Below, one piece after another: positions 29,465 to 39,918 of a stretch of 64,000 bases of DNA. The notes below the pieces were generated by a model. The model made no database searches. It was not told the origin of the DNA and saw only the letters and a list, made by a program, of their open reading frames with translations. Numbering within the stretch: position 1 is the first letter of the stretch; each line of letters opens with the position of its first letter. The position numbers were made by a program, and so were the translations under genes. This stretch comes from Epithemia pelagica (lineage: Eukaryota; Bacillariophyta; Bacillariophyceae; Surirellales; Surirellaceae): NCBI GenBank assembly GCA_946965045.2, contig OX337240.1, positions 124,001 to 188,000 on the forward strand, in the 5' to 3' direction.

Positions 29465-29638
29465 ACCATATGTACATACAAAACAAAACAAACACACGGA
29501 CAAACGAAACAAAACGTCAAGAACTGAAATCGGTTTTAGGTATTAGTACTTTGGTATAGGTGGTGCCGATTCCTTTGGTGTTGGGACTGGGTTGTGACGG
29601 TGGTGGGTGGAAACGACTGTGGTGATGGTGATTGGGTG

Positions 29639-31447
29639 TTACGAGGCCGAGGCCGCCTTGGCGGCAGCCGCATGAGGACAGGTAGCCGCAGGAGCAGGAG
29701 GAGCAGCTGGAGTCGTTCCACTGCTGCTCCTGGCGGAGGAGAATTGACGTGGTTCAAATTTCAATTCGGGCACGGTACAGCTGATGACAGAATCCAAGCC
29801 ATAGTCGACGTGTTTCCAATGCGCGACGGGTTGGGCCGGGGCAAATTCCCATTGCAGACAGAGCGAGGCCAAGAGCGCGGCCGTTTCCAAATGCGCGACG
29901 CGACTGCCGGGACATTTGCGAGCGCCTTGCGAAAAGGGTCCATTCATGAGGGCATGGTCCAAGACCAAAGCCGAAGGATGGTCCCGACGGGCTTGAACGG
30001 CCGGGGCCAAGAAGCGTTCGGGCACAAAGTCGAGGGGATCACTTCCATACAAACTGGTGTAGTCCGCGTCACCCGGATGGGCAATTTGATCCGGATCAAT
30101 GCCCTTGGAATAATTGTCCAAGGCCACGGTGGAACCGGGCGGCAAGGTCTGGCCATGCACCTCCACGGCGGTCGGAAACCGCCGTTGCGGAATGGGTATG
30201 AACGTATTGGCCAAGCGATGACTTTCGCGAATGCAGGCATGCAAATAGGGGGCATTCTGCGGCGCAATGGATTCGGGCGTAATGCCCTTGGCAGCTTGTG
30301 GGCCCAAAAAGGCTTCTTGTTCCTGGACAATGCGTTCTTGGGCGCGCGGACACTGCGCTAAATGCCAGAGTTTCCACGTGGTATTGCCGCCCGTCGTATC
30401 GACGCCGGCCGTCAAGAGGCCTTGGACAATAAACTTGGCATCCTCCACCGTGACGCGCTTGTCGGCTTGCGTTTCCGATTGTTGGCGCGCCATGGCGGCC
30501 ACGGCATAGGATTGTCGTTCCGATTCGGTCCACTCGGTCTCGGGTTTGTCGAGCAGCGCTTGTATTTTGATGGCACTCATGGCATCGGCCTTGGTAAAGG
30601 TATCGGCAAAGTCGCGATAGCGCGCCGTTTCCCAGCCCAGTGTTTTGATCATGATACCATCCCAAATGCTCAAGGTCATTTGATTGTTGAGCCGTAAAAA
30701 TTTGGCCACGGTTTCGCAAAATTCCAAATCCACTGGATCCGTCTCGTGCGTGGGATCGGCGACGCGCGGATTGTGACCAATCATGACGTTGCTAAACATG
30801 TCAAAACTGGCACAATTCAAATACTGGTTCAAGTCGTGCGCCGAGGGCGGTGCCCCCCGAGCGGCTAGCCAGGCCGCGTCGCAAATGGCCGGCAAGTAGC
30901 GTTGGGCACTGGCCGGACTCAACAAGTCGGTTTGGACAAAGGACCTTAAGCGTTTCCATTCGGGACCGGACGGGGTAAAAAAGTGTTGGGCCAAGCGGTT
31001 GCGATCCTTCAAATATTTGCCAAAGCCAAAGGCCGATTGGGCGGCGCCACTGGGATATTGGCCTTCGTGACGCAACAAGCGCGCCATGGTGACGGGATCT
31101 TGAAGAATATACACGGTACCATACAGACCCGATCCGACACCGGGCAAGCCAAAGGAATAAAAATCGCCAAACTGACGACGCATGGCTGGATAAAAGTCCA
31201 AAATGCGCGTGAGATCAAAGGGCGGAATTCCGGAATGCGACGACCACAAGGAACCCAGGAGCGGCAATGAGGGAACCTTGACCAGTTGTGGATGTTTATT
31301 TGTAGTATCATTCAGGGTAGCTGCCGCTGGTGCCGCGGCCGCCGTGGATTTCCAACACTGGTGTGCAGCGGGTGGCGCCCGCACCATTCGTTGGAAAGTG
31401 CCTTGTTTCCATAATGAGGAGGAGGATGACTGGAGGATTCGATGCAT
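29639..31447 (-). CDS. Cytochrome P450, mitochondrial-type N-terminus
   Basis: 602 residues from the ATG at 31447, no introns. The N-terminus (HRILQSSSSSLWKQGTFQRMVR) is Arg/Ser-rich without acidic residues and fits a mitochondrial presequence rather than an ER anchor. The catalytic landmarks are complete: I-helix AGVDTT at 347-352, ExxR as ESHR at 408-411, a PERF-like FVPERF near 474-479, and the heme loop FSQGARKCPG at 505-514 with Cys 512 as the iron ligand. A Pro/Ala-rich tail of about 35 residues follows the last beta strands. It resembles the mitochondrial clan of P450s (CYP11/24/27 in animals). Substrate unknown. Confidence 0.9.
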   Translation of the reverse strand: MHRILQSSSSSLWKQGTFQRMVRAPPAAHQCWKSTAAAAPAAATLNDTTNKHPQLVKVPSLPLLGSLWSSHSGIPPFDLTRILDFYPAMRRQFGDFYSFGLPGVGSGLYGTVYILQDPVTMARLLRHEGQYPSGAAQSAFGFGKYLKDRNRLAQHFFTPSGPEWKRLRSFVQTDLLSPASAQRYLPAICDAAWLAARGAPPSAHDLNQYLNCASFDMFSNVMIGHNPRVADPTHETDPVDLEFCETVAKFLRLNNQMTLSIWDGIMIKTLGWETARYRDFADTFTKADAMSAIKIQALLDKPETEWTESERQSYAVAAMARQQSETQADKRVTVEDAKFIVQGLLTAGVDTTGGNTTWKLWHLAQCPRAQERIVQEQEAFLGPQAAKGITPESIAPQNAPYLHACIRESHRLANTFIPIPQRRFPTAVEVHGQTLPPGSTVALDNYSKGIDPDQIAHPGDADYTSLYGSDPLDFVPERFLAPAVQARRDHPSALVLDHALMNGPFSQGARKCPGSRVAHLETAALLASLCLQWEFAPAQPVAHWKHVDYGLDSVISCTVPELKFEPRQFSSARSSSGTTPAAPPAPAATCPHAAAAKAASAS

Positions 31448-31949
31448 TCTGTGGATTCTACTTATACTGCCTTTGTGTTGTTGCGATCTCTATCCTACAA
31501 ACAACAACAACAACAACAACAAGCTGTGTGGAGTTGGTCAATCTCTCCAACCGCAACAACCACAACAAGAGTTCAATGATCCGGCCAAATCAAAGAGCGG
31601 AGGAGCGAGCGATTTGCGATTTTCTACTTGTTACCCCCAAGCAGGCTTAATCTCTGGTCGCACATAATAAAGGATTTATTCAGCGACCATATAAATCGCA
31701 TCCCCGTTAGAAAGTAGGTTTGGTGTGAGCGCGGTGAATCCCTAGCGGGTAGGCGCGGCAGCTGGAAGAATAGACTATTCCCTTGAAAAACTGCATGGAG
31801 TATCTTTCCTCTCTCTCATGTGGACACGTCAGAGTCCAAGCGACCGTTGGGAGTTGGAGGACCCGGCCGGCGCGGAAGACAAACATACAGCCCGTAGTCT
31901 ACCTAGCTAGCATCTCGGACGAGAACTTGGAAGGGTTTAGCAGCATCCT
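31448..31949. other. Upstream region of the P450 gene
   Basis: No gene. It contains the triplet run AACAACAACAACAACAACAACAA at about 31500-31520. Nothing else stands out. Confidence 0.55.
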
Positions 31950-32230
31950 ACGGTATAGTTCTATCATCATCATCGTCATCCCATGACGGGTAGTTGCAAT
32001 GTCAATAGTAGTCGAAGAAACTAGGTACTGCTGTGGAACAGAAACCATGGTTGGTTCCATCATTGTTCCAACCCAACCGCCACCACTTTGGCCGTTCATT
32101 GCTCGACAATGGTGTCAAAGGAGGGTCGGGCACGGGTAACCGGATGCCAACAGTATTGCAACAAGGTTCGAATGGCGGGGGAGGCAATTCGATTCGGAGG
32201 ATGGGCAGTCGATTGGTCTATCTAGTAGCT
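31950..32230 (-). pseudogene. Duplicated 3' end of the protein kinase gene
   Basis: Closely similar to 32355-32690 (GAAACCATGGTTGGTTCCATCATTG against GAAACCATGGTCGGTTCCATCATTG, and the following 150 bp). On the minus strand it encodes the last helix of a kinase domain (SPAIRTLLQYCWHPVT-ARPSFDTIV). It keeps CGA (Arg) where the main gene has a TGA stop. Confidence 0.8.
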
Positions 32231-32517
32231 ACCTAGGTATAGTAGTAGGTAGTTTCGGTTGTCGCTTGTGGTAGATCTGGAGGGTTTTTGACGGCTTGTA
32301 TGGTTGTTGGGATTCCTCTTTCGCCAATGGAAGCATCCTAGCTAGGTATTCGGTCTATCATCATCATCATCATCATCATCATCATGACTGTGTGTGCCAT
32401 CAAACTCTTGTACAGCAGTAACGACTGGTACGATAGTTGATATCCCAAGCACAATATATTAGAACCGGTAGTAGTAGCTATAGTATGGCTGGGGAATAGA
32501 AACCATGGTCGGTTCCA

Positions 32518-34033
32518 TCATTGTTCCAACCCCACGGCTGCCACTTCGGCCGTTAATCGTTCGACAATGGTGTCAAAGGAGGGTCGGGCACAGGGGACGG
32601 GATGCCAACAGTCTTGCAACAAGGCTCAAATGGCGGGGGAGGCAATTCGATTTTGAGAATGGGCCGGCGTTTTGTGCTTGTGCTTGACCAAGGAGGTTAA
32701 TTCCAAGGTGGTTTGGGCCCGTTTTCGGTTTTGGTTGGGATTGGCATAGGGTTTTACCAACGAACACACTTCCCACAACAAGATTCCAAAGGAATAGACA
32801 TCGGCTGGATAAAAGTAATCTTGTCCTTGCGCTACTTCGGGGGCCATGTATCGGAGTGTACCAACATTCCACGTCAAGCATCGTTCGTCGTGCCGTTGGA
32901 CATGACGGGCCAAGCCAAAATCCAACAAACATACCTTGCTCGGTGTACATGTTGTTGTGGTGGTTCTTGTGCTGCTTCTTCTTTGGAATGATCGGTGTTG
33001 TTTGGGAAAGGATGACGACGACGAGGAGGATGCCGTAAAGGAGGACCGCAGCAGGCTGTTGGATCGAATCGAAGACGATCGGAGACTCGAGGAGCCTCGA
33101 GTGTCAAGATCATCACCCTCATGGTTGTCAAACCGCAATCCGACATTGGCTGGTTTGAGGTCACGAAACATGACTTGTTGGGCATGCAAAAAGGCCATGG
33201 CCTTGGCCACACCCAAGGCCACGTGTTGAATGCGATGACTTTGAATCCATCGACACTTTTTTTGGGAGGACGATCCACCAAACGGCACGACCCTTTTGCG
33301 GCTGCTCGAATTGGTCCTCCACGTAGAAAGGGTGTGATCCAAGGATTCCGTCATTTGTTCTTGCAAGTAAAAGGCCGTTTCGGCATGGGTCCAAAAGTCG
33401 TGCGAAAGACCGACCAAGGAAATGATATGGGGATGAGGACGCAAGTGCGACAGAATGCGCACTTCATTTTGCAAATCTTGAAAGGCCAAGGTGGCCGTTT
33501 GTTCATTGGCCAAGGTCTTGTCGTGAAGTTTCTTCATGGCCAATGGTGGTTGGTAGTTCTTGTTGTTGTTGTCGCTTTTGTTGTTGTCGTCTTTTTCGTT
33601 GTCTTTGTTTCCTCTTGTCGAGACAACTGCAAGGGGAGGACAAGAAGTAGAAGCAGTGGTACAGGACAGGGTGCTGTTTCTTCCTCGTTTGGTGGCGGTT
33701 CCCAACACACCACTGGAATCACAGGATGTTGCCATTGTGGAGAAGGAATGGGACAGGGTGGTATCCGTGGTACGAGACGATCGCTGCGAAGCTTCGGGTG
33801 CCAGGCAACAACTCGTTTGGTCGCTCGCCACTGGTTGCTCCTCTTGTTGTTGTTGTTGTTGTTGCGGACCAGATGAAAGAGCGGTGGTGGTGGAGGTTGG
33901 ACGAATGGTCACACTCAGTACCGAAGCAAAGCCTCCCTTGCCCAAGAGACGTCCCACTTGAACTTGATCGGGATGGACGGTCCAGAGAGAGGGAGCGCTT
34001 GTACAAATCGTGTATTCTATCGCTACCTTGAGA
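32518..34033 (-). pseudogene. Protein kinase with in-frame nonsense codon
   Basis: The kinase motifs are in order: glycine loop GKGGFASV, VAIK-type Lys in LAMKKL, catalytic loop MFRDLKPANV, DFG in LLDFGLARH, MAPEV, YSFGILLWEV. Low-complexity Ser/Thr and Gln inserts lie between the glycine loop and the Lys and before the activation segment. A TGA at 32626-32628 cuts the domain. Beyond it the same frame continues ALLQDCWHPVPCARPSFDTIVERL, the conserved last subdomain, to a TGA at 32518. The frame is open upstream only to about 34033 with no ATG, and a retrotransposon starts at 34088, so the 5' end is unclear. HRD is FRD, common in divergent Ser/Thr or TKL-type kinases. Confidence 0.8.
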
Positions 34034-34087
34034 CGTTTGCCTCAGCAACAAGATCAACCACAAGACGACGGAAATGAGGAAGATTCG

Positions 34088-34543
34088 TGTTGTTTTTCAC
34101 TACTGTCGAGTAACGAAAAAGAGCTCTTTTGCAAAATTGTGTGTTTCTAGATTATCGTGTGCAAGCTATGAATCGCTCCTGCTTATGCGTTGAGCGTTGA
34201 CTCGTAGATTGGTGCGTTGATCGACCAAATTGGCGGTCCCAATTGTTTATGGACGACCTTGCTGCCTCTTCTGAGATTGGTGGCTCCCTAAGTAGCGTCC
34301 GTTTACTTAGGAGCCAGTACCGTTATTGCTCTGGCTATGGGAGTCGTTGTTTAGAGCGGCATGAGTGTTACATAGCCGTCGTCCAAATCCCATGTTGAGA
34401 TGAGTCGTTCGTCTTTGTTGATTTGTGATTTGTGAGAGGCGGCGGTTCAATGATGCGTTGGGCGTGTTGTGTCATGGGAATTCTGTCTCTGTCCCCCATT
34501 GTCCCCCACGTGTAGTTAGGCCCTTGCGTACAGTATTTGAACA
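34088..34543 (-). repeat. 3' LTR
   Basis: 456 bp, bounded by TG...CA and flanked on the outside by GATTCG. On the internal side it is preceded (element orientation) by the purine tract GAGGGAG. Nearly identical to 39919-40374. Confidence 0.95.
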
Positions 34544-34579
34544 CTCCCTCACAGAGCGGTATTGTCAGGACTACCAGGA

Positions 34580-37500
34580 CTACCAGCCCATGATAGATTT
34601 GCGATGTCGCTCGAACGTATCCTTGTCTAAGGCTTTGGTGAAGATGTCGGCGGTTTGTTGCTCAGTATCACATGGTAGTATTGTGATCTGTTTCTGTTCC
34701 ACATATTCTTTGAAATGGAAAAGTTTTGTACATAGATAGCGTGTTCGAGGACGATATTTGTGGACGGTAGCTAATTCGAACGCTCCATTGTTGTCCTCAA
34801 ACGCTCGGCAATGCACTCTTGGTTGCGTCGATATGACCTTGTATCCCCGCGTTTTCATTTCCTTGGTGATATGCATCAGTGGGATAACCGTCCGTAGTGA
34901 CGTCGACAGACTAATGATCTCGGCCTCGGTTGTGGAAAGAGCAATCTCAGTCTGTAATTTAGAAGCCCACACAATAGGGCAGCCCCCGTAGAAGATGATA
35001 TAGCCGGTACGAGATCGTGCCATATCCGTCCTGGGCATATCAGTTTTATTGAAGTTCCCACAAAAATCCGCATCGGCATAGACATCGAAGTTGGTATCTT
35101 CTTGTGGATTCAGTAGTATGCCGAGAGTACGGGTCGACGCAAGATAGCGTCCGATTTGCTTGACTGCTCTTCCGTGTATTTGCTTTGGATTTGCTGCAAA
35201 TCTCGCGCATTGGTGCACGGCATACGAAATGTCCGGTCGTGTACTCTTTTCGAGGAAGTTCAACTTCCCAATCACAGAGCGATAATGGAAGTGTCCGTCG
35301 AATGGGTCACCGTCGTCGTCTGAGCGCATCTTTACTGTACTTGCTGCTGGTATGTCTTTTCCTTGGGCGTCCTCCGGCAATCGTAAGTCATCGAGAATCG
35401 AATCAATTAGGCGTGTCTGAGATAGATGCATCTGACCCGATTCCTGTTTTGTGATATGGACCCCTAAGAAATCTTCAACCCCGTCTTCATATGTCATCTT
35501 AAGCCCGATCTCTTCTAACTTGGCGATGATGCGATTCAGTTCTTCTGGATCCGGCCCTGTAAGAATTGAGTCATCTGTATACAATATGTATATGCTTTGG
35601 CCGTGATAAAACAGGCATTCGTCATGAGAGCTTTGTGTGAATCCTGCCTTCTCGAGCTGTTGTACCAGATGTTTGTTCCATACACGTGCTGCTTGCTTCT
35701 GTCCGTAGTAATTACGCCGTATTTTGAGTACATAGTCTTCGGCCTTTTGTTCACCCTTAGTGTCGAAGGTAAAAGCCTTTGGAGCCTCCATGTACATATC
35801 CGTCTCGGCCATTGCTTGGGTGTACGCTAGGACGTAGTCGACCTGTTTAATAGCCCATCCTTGCGCCAGAGCGGTAGTTAGAACATATCGTACAACAGGC
35901 CATTGGACAACAGGGGCATAGGTCTCCCAATAGTTGACCCCCTTTGTTTGTCCGGACCCATCAAAAGCTAGTCGTGATTTCCACTTGTAAATTTCCCCGG
36001 TCTCTAGCCTGCGCTTCCGCATGCAGCTCCAGACAGCGCGAGTAATATAGCTACCGGGAGGAATGTCTTTTCGCCGTACGATCTCCCACAATCCATTTTC
36101 CGTGTGATCTCTGACTTCCTTTTGTGCGGCCTTGATAAATTCGTGGCGATCTGGTTGCTGCATGGCTTCGTGCCAATACATAACGTCAGGATTCTTCTGT
36201 GCTTGCGCCGTCATGCTCACGATGCCTGGGAGAGCAATAGCTAGTTCCCCCAATGGATTTAGGTCGTCGCCGAGTTCTGCCATGTATTCTTGATATCGTG
36301 TTGTCGGTCTTGGCTCCCTTTGTGACCGTCGGAGACCAGCTCCCTCATGCACAGGGATATTTGGTACGGCATCTCCCTCATCGTCTCTTGTCGGTGTAGC
36401 CTGACCTTGGTCCACTATCTCCTCGTTATTGTCTACCTCCCTCATGGGTGCGTCGAGATTGATAGCTTTTGCTCGTTTGGGTCGTGCTGTTCCGCTCGTC
36501 CGTTTGCTGAATCCCGCGCGCTGTTGCCAATAAGAGATTGGTTGGGCTTCTCCAAAACTACGACGGATAGTCTCAAAGTTGTCGTCATAGTGCACATGGA
36601 ACTGTGGTGATGATAGGCCCGATGAAAGGGACAAAATAAGCCCAACCGTCCTTGCATGTTGCGCCGAGTAACCCAGGAAGATACCAACCCGCGATCGTTC
36701 GGACCACTTTGGTAGGCCCTTTCCAGCTTGAAGTTCGTTATCCAGCACATAACTTGGGCATCCGAAGGTATGTGCATTTCGGATGTTGAATCGCACAGGG
36801 GAACCGGAGAAGAGTTCAATCGGTGTCTTGTCTTTATGTTTCTTCAACGGAGCTTCGTTAAACATGTCTGATGCATACCGAACGGCATACGGCCATAGGT
36901 TCGTTGTGATTGCTGTGGGCCATCGTCGGTGTGCATGCAATAGCATAGTTCTTGCCGAGTCTTGTAGATCGCGTATCCGACGTTCGGCCATGCCACTCTG
37001 GAAATGAGCGTTGACGCCACTGAAAGTCAGTCGCTGGCCTTTGCTCGCGACTGCTTTTCTAAACTCATTGTCTGCGAAAATCCCATTGTCGGCATGATAA
37101 TGCTGGATAGCTACCCCATGGGTTTCTGCCCATGACTCGAATCTCTCCTTAGCTTCAATAGTATCAGTAGCTGAGGTAGACCGCTGTAGATGTACATAGC
37201 CGATTCCCGAGAAGTGATCCACGAAAACAGTTGCGACGCGATATCGTTCTCGCGTGGGAGTACCGCGCATGTGTGCGATATAGCCAGGCGTATTCGAGAT
37301 GAGCTGGTCCACTGACACGCATTGACCGGGGCGCGTCATTGTATCTAAAGTTCCTTGCGATCCCTTGACTCGCCATGGTTTCTTCGTCGCTTTGCCATAC
37401 ATGCACGCGGTGCATGCTGGAACTGCACATGATCCCAGTCGCCTTGGTAATGCTCCTTGGCGTGCCATGGTTTGGATCTTTGCCATTGATAAATGTCCGA

Positions 37501-38617
37501 GTCGATGGTGAGTGCGAAGGAGTTCAGCTGTTGGACTTTCATGCGGCACCTCTTCTTCGTTTGGTATCACATGCACCACTTTTTCCGTATCGAATAAAAA
37601 ATCTGTCGTCAATGGCGTGTCTCGATGTGGAAAATATTGCTCGTTGTGTTCGTCATCCATGTCCGTCCGGTCCTCGAGACTCCCTTCGTCGTCACTTGTT
37701 CTTGGTACGTTGTCTTCCTGTGTAGCGTCGTCATCGTCTTCAATCACATTTGCCTCACTAACAATCGGTGGATTGTTGTCATCTTCACAGACTTTACAAC
37801 AAAAGCTTTGGTAGTGGGTCATTCCGGTTGCCGTGGAGAACTCTCCCACATTTGTGCCTCGCCGATTCAACGGAATCGTTCGTTTGCTCGCTCCTTGGTT
37901 CCATTCCAGGGTAATTGTGTCGTCAGTGGTGATACATCGGGTGCCATGCGGCTTCGGTCGGTGATCTCGTGCCACTTGTGCCCAGTGTTGCGGGGAAAGG
38001 AGCCGATGTGACGTGGATGGAATATAGAATGACCCGGGGAGCACAATGCGGTATACTTGCCCATCGTCGTCTTCGATGTCCCATTTGATCGTCGTGGAGT
38101 ACACCTCGGTCTTGTATAATCCAGCAATTCCCTTTATTTTGCGTTGAATTGGTGTTGGAGATGTCAAGCAATCGGTGATATCGTGGGTGATTGATGCTGT
38201 GGCACAGTTGTCGATGAAGAGAGGTTTGCTGTCCGAGTCAAATCGGACCGAATGTGCCTTGACCAGTTTGCTTGCCACCGGAGCTGCGAGTATCGTGGTC
38301 ATGCACAGTCCTTTCATGAGGCTCGCGTTCCACTGTTTTCGTCGTCTCCTGGTTGCTGGCGATCTTGGCCTTGGTCTAGATCTGGGTGGTGGAATAGCTG
38401 CATCAAGTATTGCCAGGCTATTGGCCATCATGGTCGATAGCGTGGTCCATAAATAGTCGATCCATCTTGCATTCGTGGCTGGAGCAGTAGTAGTTGGAGC
38501 TTCATCATCATAACCTACTAGGACATACAAGTAAATAGTTGTAGTCGCTAGTAAGATATAGATGAGCTGTTCGAAAGTCTTGGTGAACAGCCCGAGGAGT
38601 GACCTCGGGTCTGGTTG
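34580..38617 (-). CDS. Pol polyprotein (protease, integrase, RT, RNase H)
   Basis: The frame is open from the codon after the gag TGA (38617) to 34580, about 1345 residues; there is no ATG until well inside, so expression as Gag-Pol is likely. Domains: a protease with FIDNCATASI (D-N-C-A in place of D-S/T-G-A); the integrase HHCC region (HRLGHLSMAK...CTACMYGKA) and its DDE triad (VSVDQL, HADNGIF, GMAERRI); reverse transcriptase with NYWETYAPVVQW, a DYVLAYTQA motif and the catalytic YTDD; and RNase H with EIALSTTEAEIISLS. It ends KSIMGW. All domains look intact. An acidic linker and a Lys/Arg-rich stretch lie between integrase and RT. Confidence 0.95.
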   Translation of the reverse strand, partial: QPDPRSLLGLFTKTFEQLIYILLATTTIYLYVLVGYDDEAPTTTAPATNARWIDYLWTTLSTMMANSLAILDAAIPPPRSRPRPRSPATRRRRKQWNASLMKGLCMTTILAAPVASKLVKAHSVRFDSDSKPLFIDNCATASITHDITDCLTSPTPIQRKIKGIAGLYKTEVYSTTIKWDIEDDDGQVYRIVLPGSFYIPSTSHRLLSPQHWAQVARDHRPKPHGTRCITTDDTITLEWNQGASKRTIPLNRRGTNVGEFSTATGMTHYQSFCCKVCEDDNNPPIVSEANVIEDDDDATQEDNVPRTSDDEGSLEDRTDMDDEHNEQYFPHRDTPLTTDFLFDTEKVVHVIPNEEEVPHESPTAELLRTHHRLGHLSMAKIQTMARQGALPRRLGSCAVPACTACMYGKATKKPWRVKGSQGTLDTMTRPGQCVSVDQLISNTPGYIAHMRGTPTRERYRVATVFVDHFSGIGYVHLQRSTSATDTIEAKERFESWAETHGVAIQHYHADNGIFADNEFRKAVASKGQRLTFSGVNAHFQSGMAERRIRDLQDSARTMLLHAHRRWPTAITTNLWPYAVRYASDMFNEAPLKKHKDKTPIELFSGSPVRFNIRNAHTFGCPSYVLDNELQAGKGLPKWSERSRVGIFLGYSAQHARTVGLILSLSSGLSSPQFHVHYDDNFETIRRSFGEAQPISYWQQRAGFSKRTSGTARPKRAKAINLDAPMREVDNNEEIVDQGQATPTRDDEGDAVPNIPVHEGAGLRRSQREPRPTTRYQEYMAELGDDLNPLGELAIALPGIVSMTAQAQKNPDVMYWHEAMQQPDRHEFIKAAQKEVRDHTENGLWEIVRRKDIPPGSYITRAVWSCMRKRRLETGEIYKWKSRLAFDGSGQTKGVNYWETYAPVVQWPVVRYVLTTALAQGWAIKQVDYVLAYTQAMAETDMYMEAPKAFTFDTKGEQKAEDYVLKIRRNYYGQKQAARVWNKHLVQQLEKAGFTQSSHDECLFYHGQSIYILYTDDSILTGPDPEELNRIIAKLEEIGLKMTYEDGVEDFLGVHITKQESGQMHLSQTRLIDSILDDLRLPEDAQGKDIPAASTVKMRSDDDGDPFDGHFHYRSVIGKLNFLEKSTRPDISYAVHQCARFAANPKQIHGRAVKQIGRYLASTRTLGILLNPQEDTNFDVYADADFCGNFNKTDMPRTDMARSRTGYIIFYGGCPIVWASKLQTEIALSTTEAEIISLSTSLRTVIPLMHITKEMKTRGYKVISTQPRVHCRAFEDNNGAFELATVHKYRPRTRYLCTKLFHFKEYVEQKQITILPCDTEQQTADIFTKALDKDTFERHRKSIMGW
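38590..38611 (-). promoter_or_regulatory. Stem-loop 8 nt after the gag UGA (readthrough candidate)
   Basis: On the element strand the order is UGA, the 8-nt spacer CAACCAGA, then a perfect 7-bp stem CCCGAGG/CCTCGGG with a 5-nt loop. A CAG/CTG extension with one bulged A lengthens it to ten pairs. Spacing and position are like the structured readthrough signal after gag in gammaretroviruses. No second stem (pseudoknot) was found by eye. Confidence 0.55.
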
Positions 38618-39877
38618 TCATTCTTCATCCGAGGACTCTTCTTGGGCAGGGAGATCAGCCAAGGCATTTGCCAAACGGAGTGCCGGGGTGGTTCCTTCTT
38701 TTCCCGTATCCGGGTGCGCTGCGTCATATGCTTTCTTCTTGTCTCCAGTCAATCCGCGTCCGTTGCAAGTGGCTGAGGTATGGTTCTTGTTGAGAGACCA
38801 TTTCTCGTGCCACTTGCACCAATAGTAGGTCTTGCCGTTCACTTCTTTTATTTCTGGATCTCCCTCAGGCGGACCAGTGGTTTGCCAAGCTTCTTTGAGT
38901 CCCTCTTTGTCCTTAGTCTGTTTAGCCTTGCCGGTCTTGTTGTTGCTACCAGTGCTACCTTCATTGCTTTGTGCAGAACGTCCCTTCGCCATGCGTTTCA
39001 CCTGGGCCTCAAGGGCAATAATCTTCTGGTCGCGCTCCGATAGGGACTGCCATTTCTTGGCTTCTACTAGTGACTGGTACTTAAGCCGTGCCCAATCCAT
39101 GAGTTGCGTGGGTGTTAGGTTCGGCGAATCTCCTTCTTCGTATGCGTTCTTGCGACGCCTGATCATTTCCAGAAAGTTCTCGTCGTTCACCGTTTCATAT
39201 GCCTTGAATAGGTTTGGGAGGAGGTCGAGGGTCCGTTCCCCACGTGCACTTAGGCCCTGCAATGTTTCTTTCACGTACGAGTTGAACTTGATAATGTCTC
39301 CGTTGAAGTCTGCGATATGGATGTGAAGGTCCGACAGACGCTGGCGTAGCACCATTACGGTCGCTTCGGTATCCACATAAGCCAAGGAAATGATGACCTT
39401 GAGGAGCAACGGCCCGACACCCTTGTTATCCACTATGAATTCGTCGCGTCGGAGATTGACTTGTGCCCTCGCTTCTTCGTTTAACGATGCCATGAGACAC
39501 ATGTAGGACATGTAGGAGTTCTGCGTGATGCGATTCTGTCCGAGGAAGCTGTCCACGTAGTCTCGCACTTGTCGAAGGGAAACTCGTCCGTAGGCTTGAG
39601 TAAGGAGATGAGTAGGAGCAGCTGGAGGAGCGGGTCCTGCTGCAGGAGGGACCACAATATGTTCCGGAATGGAGAATGTGCTAGTCCAAGATTGCTCGAC
39701 GATGCGATCTTGAAACGAATCGAGGAAAAGCTTGAGTCCCTCCGCATGGAGGTCGTAGAGATCTCCGCCATCAAAAAGGCCTGTCGTCGCTTGCTTGTAT
39801 AACTTCGAGCCTGCCGCGGTCGTAAAGTTGATTACGTTGTTCGCGTTGGCGTTGGCGGGAGAGATTGCAAAAGCCAT
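38618..39877 (-). CDS. Gag protein
   Basis: 419 residues, ATG at 39877, stop TGA 38618-38620. The helical capsid-like region is followed by a Lys-rich linker and a Cys/His motif CKWHEKWSLNKNHTSATC near residue 370, a variant zinc knuckle seen in diatom copia Gag. The tail is acidic (QEESSDEE). The stop is followed after 8 nt by the stem CCCGAGG-TCACT-CCTCGGG, and pol continues in frame, an arrangement suggesting translational readthrough. Confidence 0.9.
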   Translation of the reverse strand: MAFAISPANANANNVINFTTAAGSKLYKQATTGLFDGGDLYDLHAEGLKLFLDSFQDRIVEQSWTSTFSIPEHIVVPPAAGPAPPAAPTHLLTQAYGRVSLRQVRDYVDSFLGQNRITQNSYMSYMCLMASLNEEARAQVNLRRDEFIVDNKGVGPLLLKVIISLAYVDTEATVMVLRQRLSDLHIHIADFNGDIIKFNSYVKETLQGLSARGERTLDLLPNLFKAYETVNDENFLEMIRRRKNAYEEGDSPNLTPTQLMDWARLKYQSLVEAKKWQSLSERDQKIIALEAQVKRMAKGRSAQSNEGSTGSNNKTGKAKQTKDKEGLKEAWQTTGPPEGDPEIKEVNGKTYYWCKWHEKWSLNKNHTSATCNGRGLTGDKKKAYDAAHPDTGKEGTTPALRLANALADLPAQEESSDEE

Positions 39878-39918
39878 GGTCGACGATCAGAGATGCTGTT
39901 TACAGCGCAGAGGAAGCG

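Noticed and set aside
29594-30697. Plus-strand frames opposite the P450
   Set aside because: The minus-strand frame has all P450 motifs; the plus frames are Gly/Arg-rich products of high GC.
32356-32385. CAT microsatellite as a regulatory element
   Set aside because: It is a simple ATC repeat in the downstream region of a broken kinase gene, with no sign of function.
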